A stretch of DNA of 64,000 bases from Marinobacter fuscus (GCF_003007675.1 NZ_PXNP01000019.1:34722-98721), one strand, 5' to 3'; positions 26,500 through 36,526 are shown, counted from the stretch's first letter. Notes: generated from the sequence alone by a model not told the origin. Translations and numbers: made by a program.

Positions 26500-27756
26500 T
26501 TACTGACTCACCCCGAGCGGCCCTGGCTTGATGGTCTCTTTGCAGTCTGCACAATCGTCCTGGTGATAACCGGAATCAAACGCTGGTGGCGCCACGCCAC
26601 TCTCCCGCAACTCCCGGATGCGGCTTTCATCAAACCCCAGCCCGGCCAGGATTTCATTGGAATCCTGGGCGAATGCCGGAGGGGCGTTGCGGTAGCTGGC
26701 AGGGGTGCGGTTCAGTTTCACAGGCGTGCCGGTGCCCTTGTAGCTGCCAATTTCCACCAGCATGCCGCGATGAGCAGTATGGGGGTGACTCAGGACTTCA
26801 CTGGCGTTGAGCACCGGGCCGCAGGGTACGCCTGCACGTATCAACCTTTCTGCAATTTCGCTGCCGTTATAGCGGCTGAGCACCGTTTCGAGCTCACCAC
26901 GGAGTTCGGCGCGATTGATCACCCGCTGACTGTTGTCCTGAAAGCGTGCATCTTCAAGGATCTGTGGGCACTCCAGCACTGCACACATCTTGGCAAACTG
27001 GGTGTTGTTACCCACCGCCAGGAAGATTTTCTGGGTACCCGTGGCATACGCCTCGTAAGGCGAAATGTTGGGGTGGGCATTGCCTGTCCGCCTCGGCTCG
27101 GAGCCACCGCCGAAGACGTTGGGGAAATGCGGATGCATCAGCGCCAGCGCGGAATCGAACAATGCCGCTTCCACAAACTGGCCCTCACCACTGCGAGTAC
27201 GCTCATGCAGTGCCAGGGTGATGCCAGCCACGGCGTTAAGGCCCGTGACCATGTCCACCAGCGGCAGGCCAACCCGTAGCGGGTCGCCGCTCTCCTCCCC
27301 GTTGACGCTCATCAGCCCACCCATCGCCTGGGCAATGGCGTCATAGCCAGGCAGCCCGCCGAGCGGGCCGTCGGCGCCAAAGCCGCTGATGCGGCAGTGG
27401 ATCAGGCGGGGAAATAACTGGTGCAGTCGGTCATAGCCAATGCCCCACTTTTCCAGCGTGCCGGTCTTGAAGTTTTCCACCAGCACATCGGCATCCTCAA
27501 GCAACTGCAGCAGGATCTCACGGCCCTCTTCACGGGCGAGGTCGAGAGCCAATCCACGCTTGTTGCGGTTGACGCCCTGGAAATAGGACGCCGTGCCGTT
27601 GATGAAGGGAGGCCCCCAGCCACGGGTTTCGTCACCCATCGGCGGTTCGATCTTGATCACATCCGCGCCATGATCCCCCAACAGCTGGGTGCAGTAGGGG
27701 CCACCCAGCACACGGCTGAGGTCGATGATGCGGATGCCGTCCAGTGCGCTGCCCAT
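26500..27756 (-). CDS. family III CoA-transferase (CaiB/BaiF)
   Basis: A 418-residue protein of usual length. It starts LDGIRIIDLSRVLGGPYCTQLLGDHGAD (family hallmark, shortened: DLSRVLGGPYCTQLLGDHGA), has VENFKTGTLEKWG, and the catalytic aspartate at about residue 168 in RVGLPLVDMVTGL. It should move CoA from a donor thioester to a free acid by an aspartyl-CoA anhydride. Its ATG shares one base with the stop of the upstream AidB-type dehydrogenase (TGATG), so the pair is co-translated and both probably handle the same acyl group. Confidence 0.94.
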   Translation of the reverse strand: MGSALDGIRIIDLSRVLGGPYCTQLLGDHGADVIKIEPPMGDETRGWGPPFINGTASYFQGVNRNKRGLALDLAREEGREILLQLLEDADVLVENFKTGTLEKWGIGYDRLHQLFPRLIHCRISGFGADGPLGGLPGYDAIAQAMGGLMSVNGEESGDPLRVGLPLVDMVTGLNAVAGITLALHERTRSGEGQFVEAALFDSALALMHPHFPNVFGGGSEPRRTGNAHPNISPYEAYATGTQKIFLAVGNNTQFAKMCAVLECPQILEDARFQDNSQRVINRAELRGELETVLSRYNGSEIAERLIRAGVPCGPVLNASEVLSHPHTAHRGMLVEIGSYKGTGTPVKLNRTPASYRNAPPAFAQDSNEILAGLGFDESRIRELRESGVAPPAFDSGYHQDDCADCKETIKPGPLGVSQ

Positions 27757-29510
27757 CAGACCACCTCCTCGACCCGGTGTTTGCGGGCCGGAACCAGCCG
27801 GATTACCTCATCGAGGGCCAGTTCGCGTTCTTCAAGAAGCGCCCTGATCAGCTCTGCCTGGTCAGGGTGACTGGTGCCCAGCGGATCCCGTGGCAACAGT
27901 TTATGAACGATCACCAGATGGGCCAGCGCCAGGCGCCGCCAGTTATCACCCATCTTCGCGGCTTCCCAGGCCAGGAAAACGGCAGAGGTGATGTTGTACA
28001 ACGCGCTGGCGATCTGGCGTACGTCGGCTTCCTCGGCGTCGGCATCCACCTGCATCAGCGCACGGTCGGCAACTTCATCAATCAGGTTGGCCAGCAGTGC
28101 CATTGAGGCCTCCGGCAAGCCAGCATCGCCAAGCAGGCTGTGCAGGTAGCGTTGCAGCACCGGCAGAGTACCTTCACGACGGATAGCGCGGAAAACGTCC
28201 AGCGCCACAATGTTGCTGGTTCCCTCCCAGATGGAACCCAGATGGGAATCGCGAAGCACCCGGGCATCGGAGAATTCTTCGATGTAACCGCAGCCACCAC
28301 GCACTTCCATACCATCACCAGCAGCCTTGCGGGCATCGCGCGTGGTGCGGAACTTGATCAGCGGTGTCAGGATGCGCAACAGCTTAGCGGCGTCGTCATC
28401 ACCGGCGTCCGCCCGTCGGAGGCAGTCGGCGGTGTGGAACACCATGCTCCGGCCCTGCTCGGCGCTGACCATAATCTTGATCAGCTGACGCTCCATCAAC
28501 GGCAACTCAATCAGGCGCTTGCCGAATGCACTGCGGTTACGGGCGACGAACAGCGCCTCGTTGAGGGACCGCCGCATCAGCCCGGCAGCACGCACACCGT
28601 TGGACAGGCGCGACATGTTGATCATGTCGGTCATATGCTTGAAGCCCTTGCCCTGCTCGCCCACGATGTAGGCTTCGGCGCCTTCAAGCACGATCTCGCC
28701 GCTGGCCATGGAGCGGGTACCCATCTTGTCCTTGAGGCGGATGATGCGGTAGTTGTTGAGGCTGCCATCCGCCAGTTTCCGCGGGAGCAGGAACAGGGTC
28801 AGGCCACGGGTGCCCCGCTCGGCACCGGCCGGACGGGCGAGTACCATGGCCAGGTCGGCATCCGGGTTGGAACAGAACCATTTGTCACCGTATAACCGCC
28901 AGACGCCGTCCTCAAGACGCGCCTCGGTAATGGTGGCACCAACGTCTGAACCGGCTTCCTGCTCAGTCATGAACATTGCGCCCTGATACAGTTCACCGAA
29001 ATCCTGGGATGTCAGCGGCTCGATAAACCGCTCCACCAAAGCGGGGTCACCAAATTTGCGCAGGGTGCGGGTCAGGGAATCGGTCATGCTGACCGGGCAC
29101 ATCAGCCCGAACTCAGCCTGCACAAACAGATAGGTCAGGCTGTATTTAACAATCGGCGGCAGCCGTTCTGGCCAGTCAAACACGCCAGCCCGGTGCGACA
29201 TGGCCGCCAACCCGAATTCAGCCAGTGCGTATTCCTCCAGGCGCTGGTAGGCCGGGTGTTTCTCGAGTCGCTGGGACTCTGTACCGTTACGGGCACGCAG
29301 TTGCAGTGTCGGCGGGTTCTTGTCAGCGGTCAGGGCCAGCTGCTCAAGCTCGTCTCCAACAAGGGCACCCAGTGCTTCTAGGCGCGGCTCTACGTGGCGG
29401 ACCAGCGCGTCGTCCGCATACAGCCTGAACAGGCGGGCGAAATCAGGGTCGGATGCATAGGCGCTGTGGCCGCGGGAATCAGGTACAACACTGTCAATTT
29501 GATGGCTCAT
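27756..29510 (-). CDS. AidB-type acyl-CoA dehydrogenase homologue
   Basis: A 584-residue protein, longer than ordinary acyl-CoA dehydrogenases (about 380) and matching the AidB/large-subunit group with an extended N-terminus of about 120 residues and C-terminal helical tail. It has MTEQEAGSDVGA (about 181-191), DKMGTRSMASGEI and the catalytic glutamate at about 429 in SIWEGTSNI. AidB proper is linked to DNA alkylation stress, but here coupling to a CoA-transferase and control by a divergent LysR favour a catabolic role. The region is visibly richer in G and C than the block before the IS66. Confidence 0.88.
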   Translation of the reverse strand: MSHQIDSVVPDSRGHSAYASDPDFARLFRLYADDALVRHVEPRLEALGALVGDELEQLALTADKNPPTLQLRARNGTESQRLEKHPAYQRLEEYALAEFGLAAMSHRAGVFDWPERLPPIVKYSLTYLFVQAEFGLMCPVSMTDSLTRTLRKFGDPALVERFIEPLTSQDFGELYQGAMFMTEQEAGSDVGATITEARLEDGVWRLYGDKWFCSNPDADLAMVLARPAGAERGTRGLTLFLLPRKLADGSLNNYRIIRLKDKMGTRSMASGEIVLEGAEAYIVGEQGKGFKHMTDMINMSRLSNGVRAAGLMRRSLNEALFVARNRSAFGKRLIELPLMERQLIKIMVSAEQGRSMVFHTADCLRRADAGDDDAAKLLRILTPLIKFRTTRDARKAAGDGMEVRGGCGYIEEFSDARVLRDSHLGSIWEGTSNIVALDVFRAIRREGTLPVLQRYLHSLLGDAGLPEASMALLANLIDEVADRALMQVDADAEEADVRQIASALYNITSAVFLAWEAAKMGDNWRRLALAHLVIVHKLLPRDPLGTSHPDQAELIRALLEERELALDEVIRLVPARKHRVEEVV

Positions 29511-29665
29511 GAGCAGATCCTCTCTTTGTTTTTTTGCCTATCTACAGGCTACAAAACACTCGGGATGCTGCCCAATACTATATAAATCAGGAACGATACA
29601 GTTTTTTGAATGATTGTTATACTCGGCACTGACATTCCGCTTTTCCGCGCTGCGAAGGAAACCCT

Positions 29666-30568
29666 ATGGCCTTGACACTGAAACAGCTCCGCTACTTTGT
29701 TGTGCTCTCCGAAGAGCTGCATTTCGGTCGTGCCGCGGATCGCCTGCACATTTCGCAGCCACCACTCAGCACCAGTCTCCGGCAGCTTGAAGGGGTGCTT
29801 GGCGTGCAGCTGCTCGAACGCAACAGTAAGTGTGTAGCACTGACGCCAGCGGGTAAACTGTTCCAGCGCCAGGCACGTTTACTATTGGGCCAGCTCGACG
29901 ATGCCCAGGATATGCTCCGCCGCACTGCCGAGTCGGATTATGAGGTTCTGCGCATTGGCTCGACACCAGCCATGATCTACCGCGGCCTGCCACCACTGCT
30001 ATCCGAATTCAAGGATCTGTATCCTGGCATCGGCATCCAGCTGTTCGAGCAGTACTCCCTGGATCAGGTGGAGTCACTCTGCCGCGGCCGCATCGATATC
30101 GGTTTTATCAATTCGATACCCTTGCCAGCCGAAGTCGATTCGCTACCCATCGGTGTCGACGAATTTGTTTGCTGTCTGCCAGCAAACCATCCACTGGCGC
30201 AACGCGATGTTATTGAACTTACCGACATCGACAGGGAACCACTGGTCATGCTCAACAGCGCACTGGCCCCTCACTTCCACCAGCATTTTCATAACATTTT
30301 CCGCGCCAAGAACTTTGAGCTGAATGTGAAGCACGAAGCCTCCCACTGGCAGACCGTAGTGGCGCTGACGTCCTATGGACTGGGCATTTCACTGGTTCCC
30401 CAGTCCCTGGAACTGTCCGGTATGAACAATGTGCGTTTCGTACCTCTGGCCGGAGTTGATACCCGCTATACCTCCTGCTGTATCTGGAGACGGGACTCAA
30501 CCAGTCTGGGCCGGGATTTCCTGCTCGCTTGCATCCGCTCGCGCCTGGAACGCAAGCAGTTCTCGTAG
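29666..30568 (+). CDS. LysR-family transcriptional regulator
   Basis: A 300-residue LysR protein: LKQLRYFVVLSEELHFGRAA and QPPLSTSLRQLEGVLGVQLL form the helix-turn-helix (residues 3-60), of the BenM/CatM-like style. The effector domain begins near residue 90 (EVLRIGSTPAMIYRGLPPLL). It is divergent from the dehydrogenase/CoA-transferase operon with 155 bases between starts, so it probably controls it. Confidence 0.93.
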   Translation: MALTLKQLRYFVVLSEELHFGRAADRLHISQPPLSTSLRQLEGVLGVQLLERNSKCVALTPAGKLFQRQARLLLGQLDDAQDMLRRTAESDYEVLRIGSTPAMIYRGLPPLLSEFKDLYPGIGIQLFEQYSLDQVESLCRGRIDIGFINSIPLPAEVDSLPIGVDEFVCCLPANHPLAQRDVIELTDIDREPLVMLNSALAPHFHQHFHNIFRAKNFELNVKHEASHWQTVVALTSYGLGISLVPQSLELSGMNNVRFVPLAGVDTRYTSCCIWRRDSTSLGRDFLLACIRSRLERKQFS

Positions 30569-30621
30569 CTGGCAGTTGGGCTGAACCCATCACTAACGGA
30601 ACTCAACAGCGCCCAAACGCA

Positions 30622-30648
30622 ACGAACCCCGGAAAAACCGGGGTTCGT
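30622..30648 (+). terminator. hairpin after LysR gene
   Basis: ACGAACCCCGG (30622-30632) pairs with CCGGGGTTCGT (30638-30648) across AAAAA. It has no T-run of its own, but a second terminator follows at 30661. Confidence 0.7.
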
Positions 30649-30660
30649 CAGCAGTCTGAC

Positions 30661-30683
30661 CGGGCCTCTCGAGGCCCGTTTTT
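30661..30683 (+). terminator. second terminator, T-run type
   Basis: CGGGCCT-CTCG-AGGCCCG (30661-30678) followed by TTTTT. The core is nearly the same as the terminator at 26446-26463. Confidence 0.85.
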
Positions 30684-30810
30684 AATTTGAACTTCGAGTT
30701 ACCATGGTCTTTATCCTAAGAACTATCAATCGATTTTTCTGACCGATTTCGAATCGCAATTTATATTCCCCCGTTTTTGATATTTTTCACCTGCAATCCT
30801 GGAGAAAACC

Positions 30811-31794
30811 ATGCAATACCGCCGCCTCGGAACAACCGGCATGAAAGTCTCCCGCCTTTGCCTCGGCACCATGACCTATGGCTCGCCCAAATGGCGGGAG
30901 TGGGTTCTGAACGAGCAGGCCAGTCGACCCTTTATCAAACAGGCGCTGGACGCGGGCATCAACTTCTTTGATACCGCGGACATGTATTCCATAGGTGAGT
31001 CCGAGCGGGTGGTGGGTAAGGCACTGCTGGATTATGCACCGCGCGAGGATGTGGTTATCGCCACCAAGGTTTTCAATGCCATGGGGGATGGTCCCAACAA
31101 CCGCGGGCTGTCCCGCAAGCACATCATGACGGCCATCGACGCGTCATTGCGGCGACTGGGCACCGACCATGTCGACCTGTACCAGGTCCACCGCTGGGAT
31201 TATCACACCCCCATCGAGGAAACCATGGAGGCGCTGCACGATGTGGTGAAGGCAGGCAAGGCCCGATATATTGGCGCCTCGTCCATGTTTGCCTGGCAAT
31301 TTGCCAAGGCCCAGTTCACTGCGGAAAAACACGGTTGGACCCGCTTTGTCACGATGCAGCCGATGTATAACCTGATCTATCGGGAAGAAGAGCGGGAAAT
31401 GTTGCCGCAGTGTGTCGATCAGGGCATCGGAGTGATTCCCTGGAGTCCGCTGGCCCGGGGCATTCTGGCCGGGAAAACGAGACAGGGCGAGGACGGTGAG
31501 ACGGCCCGGGCGCGCACCGACGAGAATACCCGCAGGTGGCATCTCGGCAGCGACATCGATCAGCCTGTTATCTCCGCCCTGCGGGAAGTTGCGGACAACC
31601 GCGGCAGCTCCATGGCGCAGGTTGCACTGGCCTGGGTGCTGTCCAACCCCGCCGTTACCGCCCCCATCATCGGGGCCAGCAAGCCAGGTCATATCGAAGA
31701 GGCCCTTGCAGCCCTGGAACTGGAGCTGAGCGAGGACGAGAAAGCCGCCCTCGAGGCCCACTATGTGCCCCACCAGGTGGCTGGGCACGCCTGA
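30811..31794 (+). CDS. aldo/keto reductase
   Basis: A 327-residue NAD(P)H-dependent reductase of the YajO/Tas-like group. The catalytic set is visible: Asp in NFFDTADMY, Tyr in ADMYSIGESE, Lys in VVIATKVF, His in QVHRWD. The C-terminal cofactor loop IIGASKPGHIEEAL is present. CTGGAGAA stands upstream as the ribosome site. It is a single gene between two sets of terminators. It may reduce an aldehyde or ketone intermediate; substrate unknown. Confidence 0.93.
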   Translation: MQYRRLGTTGMKVSRLCLGTMTYGSPKWREWVLNEQASRPFIKQALDAGINFFDTADMYSIGESERVVGKALLDYAPREDVVIATKVFNAMGDGPNNRGLSRKHIMTAIDASLRRLGTDHVDLYQVHRWDYHTPIEETMEALHDVVKAGKARYIGASSMFAWQFAKAQFTAEKHGWTRFVTMQPMYNLIYREEEREMLPQCVDQGIGVIPWSPLARGILAGKTRQGEDGETARARTDENTRRWHLGSDIDQPVISALREVADNRGSSMAQVALAWVLSNPAVTAPIIGASKPGHIEEALAALELELSEDEKAALEAHYVPHQVAGHA

Positions 31795-31806
31795 GACAGG
31801 GGTTCG

Positions 31807-31829
31807 GACGGGAAGCGACGCTTCCCGTC
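31807..31829. terminator. hairpin between convergent genes
   Basis: GACGGGAAGCG-A-CGCTTCCCGTC, an 11-bp perfect inverted repeat in the 41-base gap between the converging reductase and permease genes. It can serve both strands; the loop would open to about three bases or more. Confidence 0.6.
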
Positions 31830-31835
31830 GAGTCA

Positions 31836-33173
31836 TCAGAACGGCAGGGTAAACACCGCACAGACCAGGCTACAGGCAACCAGCGCGGCCAGGGAATAAC
31901 GCAGGCTCCAGCCATAGGATGCCGTTTGGGCGCTGTACCCGGTGCAACGCTCCAGCAGCAACGAATTGGCCGAATACGGCGTGCCGGCAATGGTAATCCC
32001 CCACCCCGCCACAATGCCCAGTCCGAGGCCCAGCAGTCCATACTCCGGCCAGATCGGTCCGAGAATACTGCCGGACAGGGTGCCGGAAATGATCGGATTC
32101 ACCCCGATCGCACCACCAGCGAAGAATAGCCAGGGCACCACCATCGCCACCAGCGGATAGGCCCAGATGGGCAGACTGAAGTCCATGCCAAGCCAGCCGA
32201 GGGCAAAGGTGCTGACAATGCCCCCGAGAAACGAAGAGCCACCCATGATGGCCAGCTCATTATTGATCATGGCCAAAGAGGGCATGGCAAGCACACCATC
32301 GTGTAACCGGCGGTAGATCAGTCCGATCACCACAGCGGTTAGACAGCTCAGGGTCACCGCCTGGGAATAAAGCAGCCCACCCCAGGCGCTCAGGGTAAAG
32401 GCGCCCACACAGATCAGTGCAATGATGCTGATAAAGCGCAGCCATGGCAGCAAAGCCGACTCCGGTTCAGCGTCATCCACCAGGAGAGCCTCCCGGGGTG
32501 GCTCCTCTTCCCGAGCAAAGGTACCGGCGAACAGGTAAAGCAGGGCAAACGGCAGCCCGAGGGCAATCAGCTTCCAGCTCGATAAGCCGGGCAGAAACGT
32601 CACGGTCATGACGATGGCGATGGACAGCGGTGACGCCATGGGCGACGCCCCAAAGCCCCGAATCACTGCCCGAGCAGCATTGCGGGCCATCGGGCTGTCG
32701 CCCTGATCCTTCACCTGAAGGCCAATCATGGTGGCGATAACACCGACCGCTCCAAAGTTAAGAGGAATGGAGAGTATGGCGGTTCCCGACGTCATACCCG
32801 CATAGCGCAACAGGGGTTTACCGCCAAACAAACTGCGGGAGATCACCTTCAGGTCGTTCGATTGGCCCAACACCGCGGACAGCAGCATCACGGTGATGAT
32901 CAGCGAACCGATACGCGCCATGTTACCCGCGGCCCTGGGCACCGCGGACGGCTCGTTCACCAGCGCAACCACAGTCAGCAAGAGAATCAGCACAAAAATG
33001 GCGCGGCCGACCATGCGCAGGTTACCCCACCCCAGCACAATAGCCAGGCACGCCAGTGAGGTCGAAAGGTAGATTTGGCCGGGAAGAAAGGTCGCGATCC
33101 CGGTCAGCAAGGCCAGGTAAGCCAGTATGGAGCGGGGACGAGAGAAACTGTCTGGTTGCAGCAAAGCCTTCAT
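31836..33173 (-). CDS. polytopic membrane permease, ion-transporter-like, substrate unknown
   Basis: I prefer ATG 33173 (MKALLQPDSF, 445 residues) because GGAG stands a few bases upstream; an in-frame ATG at 33212 lacks a ribosome site. The protein is hydrophobic throughout with about a dozen spans. It shows ARAVIRGFGASPMASPLSIA near the middle and GGAIGVNPIISGTLSGSI later, the two-repeat hairpin style of the ion transporter superfamily (relatives include DASS, CitM and TRAP large permeases). I cannot place it in a named family. The gene at 38957 has the same layout (GALNVLGTMVQRAVR, LRGFCGVPLWAPTSV). It probably moves an organic anion. Confidence 0.7.
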   Translation of the reverse strand: MKALLQPDSFSRPRSILAYLALLTGIATFLPGQIYLSTSLACLAIVLGWGNLRMVGRAIFVLILLLTVVALVNEPSAVPRAAGNMARIGSLIITVMLLSAVLGQSNDLKVISRSLFGGKPLLRYAGMTSGTAILSIPLNFGAVGVIATMIGLQVKDQGDSPMARNAARAVIRGFGASPMASPLSIAIVMTVTFLPGLSSWKLIALGLPFALLYLFAGTFAREEEPPREALLVDDAEPESALLPWLRFISIIALICVGAFTLSAWGGLLYSQAVTLSCLTAVVIGLIYRRLHDGVLAMPSLAMINNELAIMGGSSFLGGIVSTFALGWLGMDFSLPIWAYPLVAMVVPWLFFAGGAIGVNPIISGTLSGSILGPIWPEYGLLGLGLGIVAGWGITIAGTPYSANSLLLERCTGYSAQTASYGWSLRYSLAALVACSLVCAVFTLPF

Positions 33174-33238
33174 TCGATCTCCATCCTCGAAACGCTCTCC
33201 GTCAGTCATCATGAATTATCGCCGTCCAGAACGAACAG

Positions 33239-33273
33239 CGGCCGGTAATCATAACGGAGATGATTACCGGCCG
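33239..33273 (-). terminator. long hairpin between TAXI-TRAP operon and permease gene
   Basis: CGGCCGGTAATCAT (33239-33252) pairs with ATGATTACCGGCCG (33260-33273), 14 perfect pairs, loop AACGGAG. It is downstream of the TRAP permease stop on the minus strand. It lacks a T-run. Confidence 0.65.
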
Positions 33274-33315
33274 TAAGATAGTTTGCTACTTTTGTCGCAA
33301 GTTTGCCGCCACAGC

Positions 33316-35271
33316 CTAACTGCGGGGTACCGCCACACGCGGCGGGTTCAACAAACCTTTGCCAACGTACATCAGGACAATCAGGCCCAGCCCAACCGCC
33401 TCTGAAAACAGGTTCGGGTAGATCAGGCAGCCACCGGCGGCCAGCGCCAGTACCCGTATGGGCCAGCCTATAATGCCGATGCGGTAGAGGTAGCCTTCCA
33501 TGGCAGAGGCAATCAGCCAGATGGCGGTAATGGCTGTCAGAGCCGATATCAGGATTCGCGCGATGTCCCCTTGCAGAATCAGCGACGGATTCAGTACAAA
33601 CAGGAACGGCAGGATAAAGAGTATGCCTCCCAAGCGCATGGCATAGATACCAGTTTTGGTGGCGTTCGAGCCTGCCACGCCTGCCGCAGTGATGGCAGCC
33701 AGCGATACCGGCGGCGTGATGTATGACAACATGCCCCAATACAGGATAAACAGGTGGCTGGCCAGCGGGTTGAGCCCCGCATTGACCAGCGCTGGCGCCA
33801 GCAGGATCGACAGGAAGATGTAACAGGCACTGACGGTCATCCCCATCCCCAGGACAAAACTGGTAATGGCGCCAGCAATCAGCATCAATGGTATGCTGCC
33901 GTCGGCATACAACAGCAGTTCCCGGGAGAACGCACCCGCCACCCCAGTGTATGACAGGCCGCCAACTACCAGCCCGATGCCTGCCAAAATCGCCACCAGG
34001 TTGGACACATTGGTGGTCAGATCCGCAATAAAAGCCTTGGCACGAGTCCAGTTCAGTCGGTAGTCACGCTTAAACAACGCCACCCCCAGCAGCACCAGCG
34101 AAGCGTAATACGGCGCGTAGGCCTCAATCCGCATTACCAACAGCATGTAGACCAACATCGCCAAGGAGAACAAGTAAGGCCAGCCTTCCTTCAGGGTTTC
34201 TTTTAGTGACGGAATCTCCTCCTCCGGCAAGCCCTTGAGACCGCGGCGGGCGGCATAGTTATCCACCTGGAACAGCAACGCCAGGTAAAACAACAGCGCT
34301 GGCAGGAAGGCGGCAATCATAATCTCGGCGTAAGCCACCCCAAGAAACGACGCCATAATGAAGGCCACCGCACCCATCACCGGCGGCATCAGGGTGCCGC
34401 CCGTGGAGGCGCAGGCCTCCACCGCTCCGGCGTAATGCGCAGGGTAGCCGGTTTTCTTCATGGTCGGGATGGTGATTGGGCCGGTGGTCAGGATATTGGA
34501 AATAACACTGCCAGACAGGCTGCCCAGAATGCCGCTCGACAGCACCGACACCTTCGCCGGCCCCCCACGGCTGCGACCCATCAGCGAGGTAGCAAATTTC
34601 ATAAAGAAATCGCCGCCACCGGTGATGGTGAGCGCGGCGCCAAACACCACGAAACCGATGACCAATTGCGCCACCACCTGCATGGGAATCCCGATAATGC
34701 TTTCCACACCGATAACGTGGGCGCGAAGCAGCTCCGGCAGCTCGTACTGGTTGCCCCACAGAAAGCCGGGCATGCTGTCGGCGTATAGCGGGTAGGTGCC
34801 GAAGAACAGCGACACGAACAGCAGCGGCCAGCCACCACAGCGGCGCACGCCCTCGAGCACCAGTACCAGCAGGATGCCGGAAAACACCGTAGCTTCAGTC
34901 GGCGCCATATACTCCCAGCCCATGTTGATCATGGTCAGACCGTGATAGCCGAGATAGCCACAGGACACCAGCGCCAGCACCGCCAGCACCCAGTCATACC
35001 AGGAAATCCGATTACGGGCGCCGGACCAGGCCGGAAAACAGAGAAACGCCGCCGCCAGGAAGATACCAATCAGGTAATATAGATAGGAGTTACCCAGAGG
35101 CTGGAAACCGAGAAACTTGAGGTTAAAGGTCTGGTTGATTGCCATCAGCAATCCCAGAGTACCCAGCCCCAGGGCTATCCAGTAGCCGATTCCACGCAGA
35201 CGTCCTTTGTCGGAGCTTTTGGGTTCAGGAGTAGTAGTGGTTTGGGCATCGGCGCCCTGCGAAGAGGTCAT
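33316..35271 (-). CDS. TRAP transporter fused permease (4TM-12TM)
   Basis: A 651-residue membrane protein, the size of fused DctQM permeases that work with TAXI binding proteins. The N-terminal third corresponds to the small subunit (YWIALGLGTLGLLMAINQ, ARNRISWYDWVLAVL); the rest is the large subunit with GILGSLSGSVISNILTTGPI, ACASTGGTLMPPVMGA and GMGMTVSACYIFLSILLAPA. The binding protein gene lies 100 bases upstream on the same strand, and the pair forms a complete system. Confidence 0.95.
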   Translation of the reverse strand: MTSSQGADAQTTTTPEPKSSDKGRLRGIGYWIALGLGTLGLLMAINQTFNLKFLGFQPLGNSYLYYLIGIFLAAAFLCFPAWSGARNRISWYDWVLAVLALVSCGYLGYHGLTMINMGWEYMAPTEATVFSGILLVLVLEGVRRCGGWPLLFVSLFFGTYPLYADSMPGFLWGNQYELPELLRAHVIGVESIIGIPMQVVAQLVIGFVVFGAALTITGGGDFFMKFATSLMGRSRGGPAKVSVLSSGILGSLSGSVISNILTTGPITIPTMKKTGYPAHYAGAVEACASTGGTLMPPVMGAVAFIMASFLGVAYAEIMIAAFLPALLFYLALLFQVDNYAARRGLKGLPEEEIPSLKETLKEGWPYLFSLAMLVYMLLVMRIEAYAPYYASLVLLGVALFKRDYRLNWTRAKAFIADLTTNVSNLVAILAGIGLVVGGLSYTGVAGAFSRELLLYADGSIPLMLIAGAITSFVLGMGMTVSACYIFLSILLAPALVNAGLNPLASHLFILYWGMLSYITPPVSLAAITAAGVAGSNATKTGIYAMRLGGILFILPFLFVLNPSLILQGDIARILISALTAITAIWLIASAMEGYLYRIGIIGWPIRVLALAAGGCLIYPNLFSEAVGLGLIVLMYVGKGLLNPPRVAVPRS

Positions 35272-35371
35272 ATTGTTATGGCTCCAGGGTTAAAACCCTG
35301 GGTGCGGCATCCGTGAGATGCCTCCCCAGAATCAACCCACTTTGTCGATCAGAGTGAAATCCAGAGTAGAA

Positions 35372-36526
35372 TCAGAGCGCACCAAGCGCCTGCTGACGAT
35401 GCTTTTCCCAGATCTGGGCAAACTCTTCATCGCTCTTGCCCTCACCTTCGGCAACGGCTTTCGGCCAGGCTTCCAGCAACGCGTTCAGGCGGGCAGTCCG
35501 AGCGTCATTCCAAGCCTGATGCTCGTCAGTCCAGATACCTTTTTCTTTCAGGTAACGGATGGCGCCTTCGTGGAACGGCACGTCAATGGCGGGCACCCCG
35601 GCGAGATTGATATCCCAGCGAGGCATGGCTGCAGTAGCATCCTTGTACATCGGATAGGTTTCATCAACCGCCTTAAGCATATTGTATGCGGTATCTGCAT
35701 CCATATCGGATTTAACCGCCAACACGGGATAGCGATATGCCATGATATCGACAGGATTTTCTTCACTGATACCTGCACCAATAGTCTCTTTGAACGGTGC
35801 GAAGAACGGAGCTACCTCATTAACCTTGGCCCAGGACTCGGTATCTTCAGGGTCCATATTCAGCCAGCGAATACCTCGAGGTGACTCAGCCAATTCGTAC
35901 ACATGACTCGGCGTTGTCGTTGTACAGGAGGCATCAGCCTCGCCCCGGGCAAGCGAGCCCATCGCACTCGCATACGTGGGGAACATCACGGCTTCAAGGT
36001 CATCCTCAGTCAAACCGGCAAACGCCAAGAACGCATTACACTTTACATTGATTGAGGGATTCCCAGCGACATAAGCGAAACGTTTTCCCTTTAGATCTTC
36101 CAGTGTCTCAATACCAGCGTCCTTTGCCGTAAAAATACCAATAGAAGAAGGACGACCTGCAAGCGCTCTCAAATCTTGGGGTCCCCACTGGCGAGTTGAA
36201 AAGTCGTAAACCCCTTCTGCAGCAAAGAAGGTCTCGGTGGCCAGGAAACCCACAGCCGCCCGACCACTCAGCAGAGGCTGAAGGCGCCCGATAGCAGATC
36301 CGGATGGCTGAATACGAATACGGGTGCCATATTGCTTACCGAACGCATCAGCAATGGCTGATGCTTCCGCATAGCCTGCGGAACCCACATCGTAGGACGA
36401 CCAGGTCATCGTGCTGGGAAGATCAGGCTCTGCCGCCTGAACCGCCACACTCGCACCAAACATCAGTGCAGTTGAAGTGACGGCGGCAACAAGCGGACGT
36501 TTGACTTGCTTAGAGAGAAAGGACAT
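35372..36526 (-). CDS. TAXI-family TRAP transporter solute-binding protein
   Basis: A 384-residue secreted protein: signal peptide cut after VAVQAA (about residue 32), then the TAXI family pattern TMTWSSYDVGSAGYAEASAI, RIQPSGSAIGRLQPLLSGRA and LKGKRFAYVAGNPSINVKCN. TAXI systems import glutamate-like or other organic anions; the ligand here is not known. It is the first gene of the two-gene transporter unit. Confidence 0.94.
   Translation of the reverse strand: MSFLSKQVKRPLVAAVTSTALMFGASVAVQAAEPDLPSTMTWSSYDVGSAGYAEASAIADAFGKQYGTRIRIQPSGSAIGRLQPLLSGRAAVGFLATETFFAAEGVYDFSTRQWGPQDLRALAGRPSSIGIFTAKDAGIETLEDLKGKRFAYVAGNPSINVKCNAFLAFAGLTEDDLEAVMFPTYASAMGSLARGEADASCTTTTPSHVYELAESPRGIRWLNMDPEDTESWAKVNEVAPFFAPFKETIGAGISEENPVDIMAYRYPVLAVKSDMDADTAYNMLKAVDETYPMYKDATAAMPRWDINLAGVPAIDVPFHEGAIRYLKEKGIWTDEHQAWNDARTARLNALLEAWPKAVAEGEGKSDEEFAQIWEKHRQQALGAL

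Noticed and set aside
27756..29510. AidB as a DNA-alkylation response gene
   Set aside because: The homology is real, but coupling to a CoA-transferase and LysR control, with no ada/alk genes near, favour a catabolic dehydrogenase.
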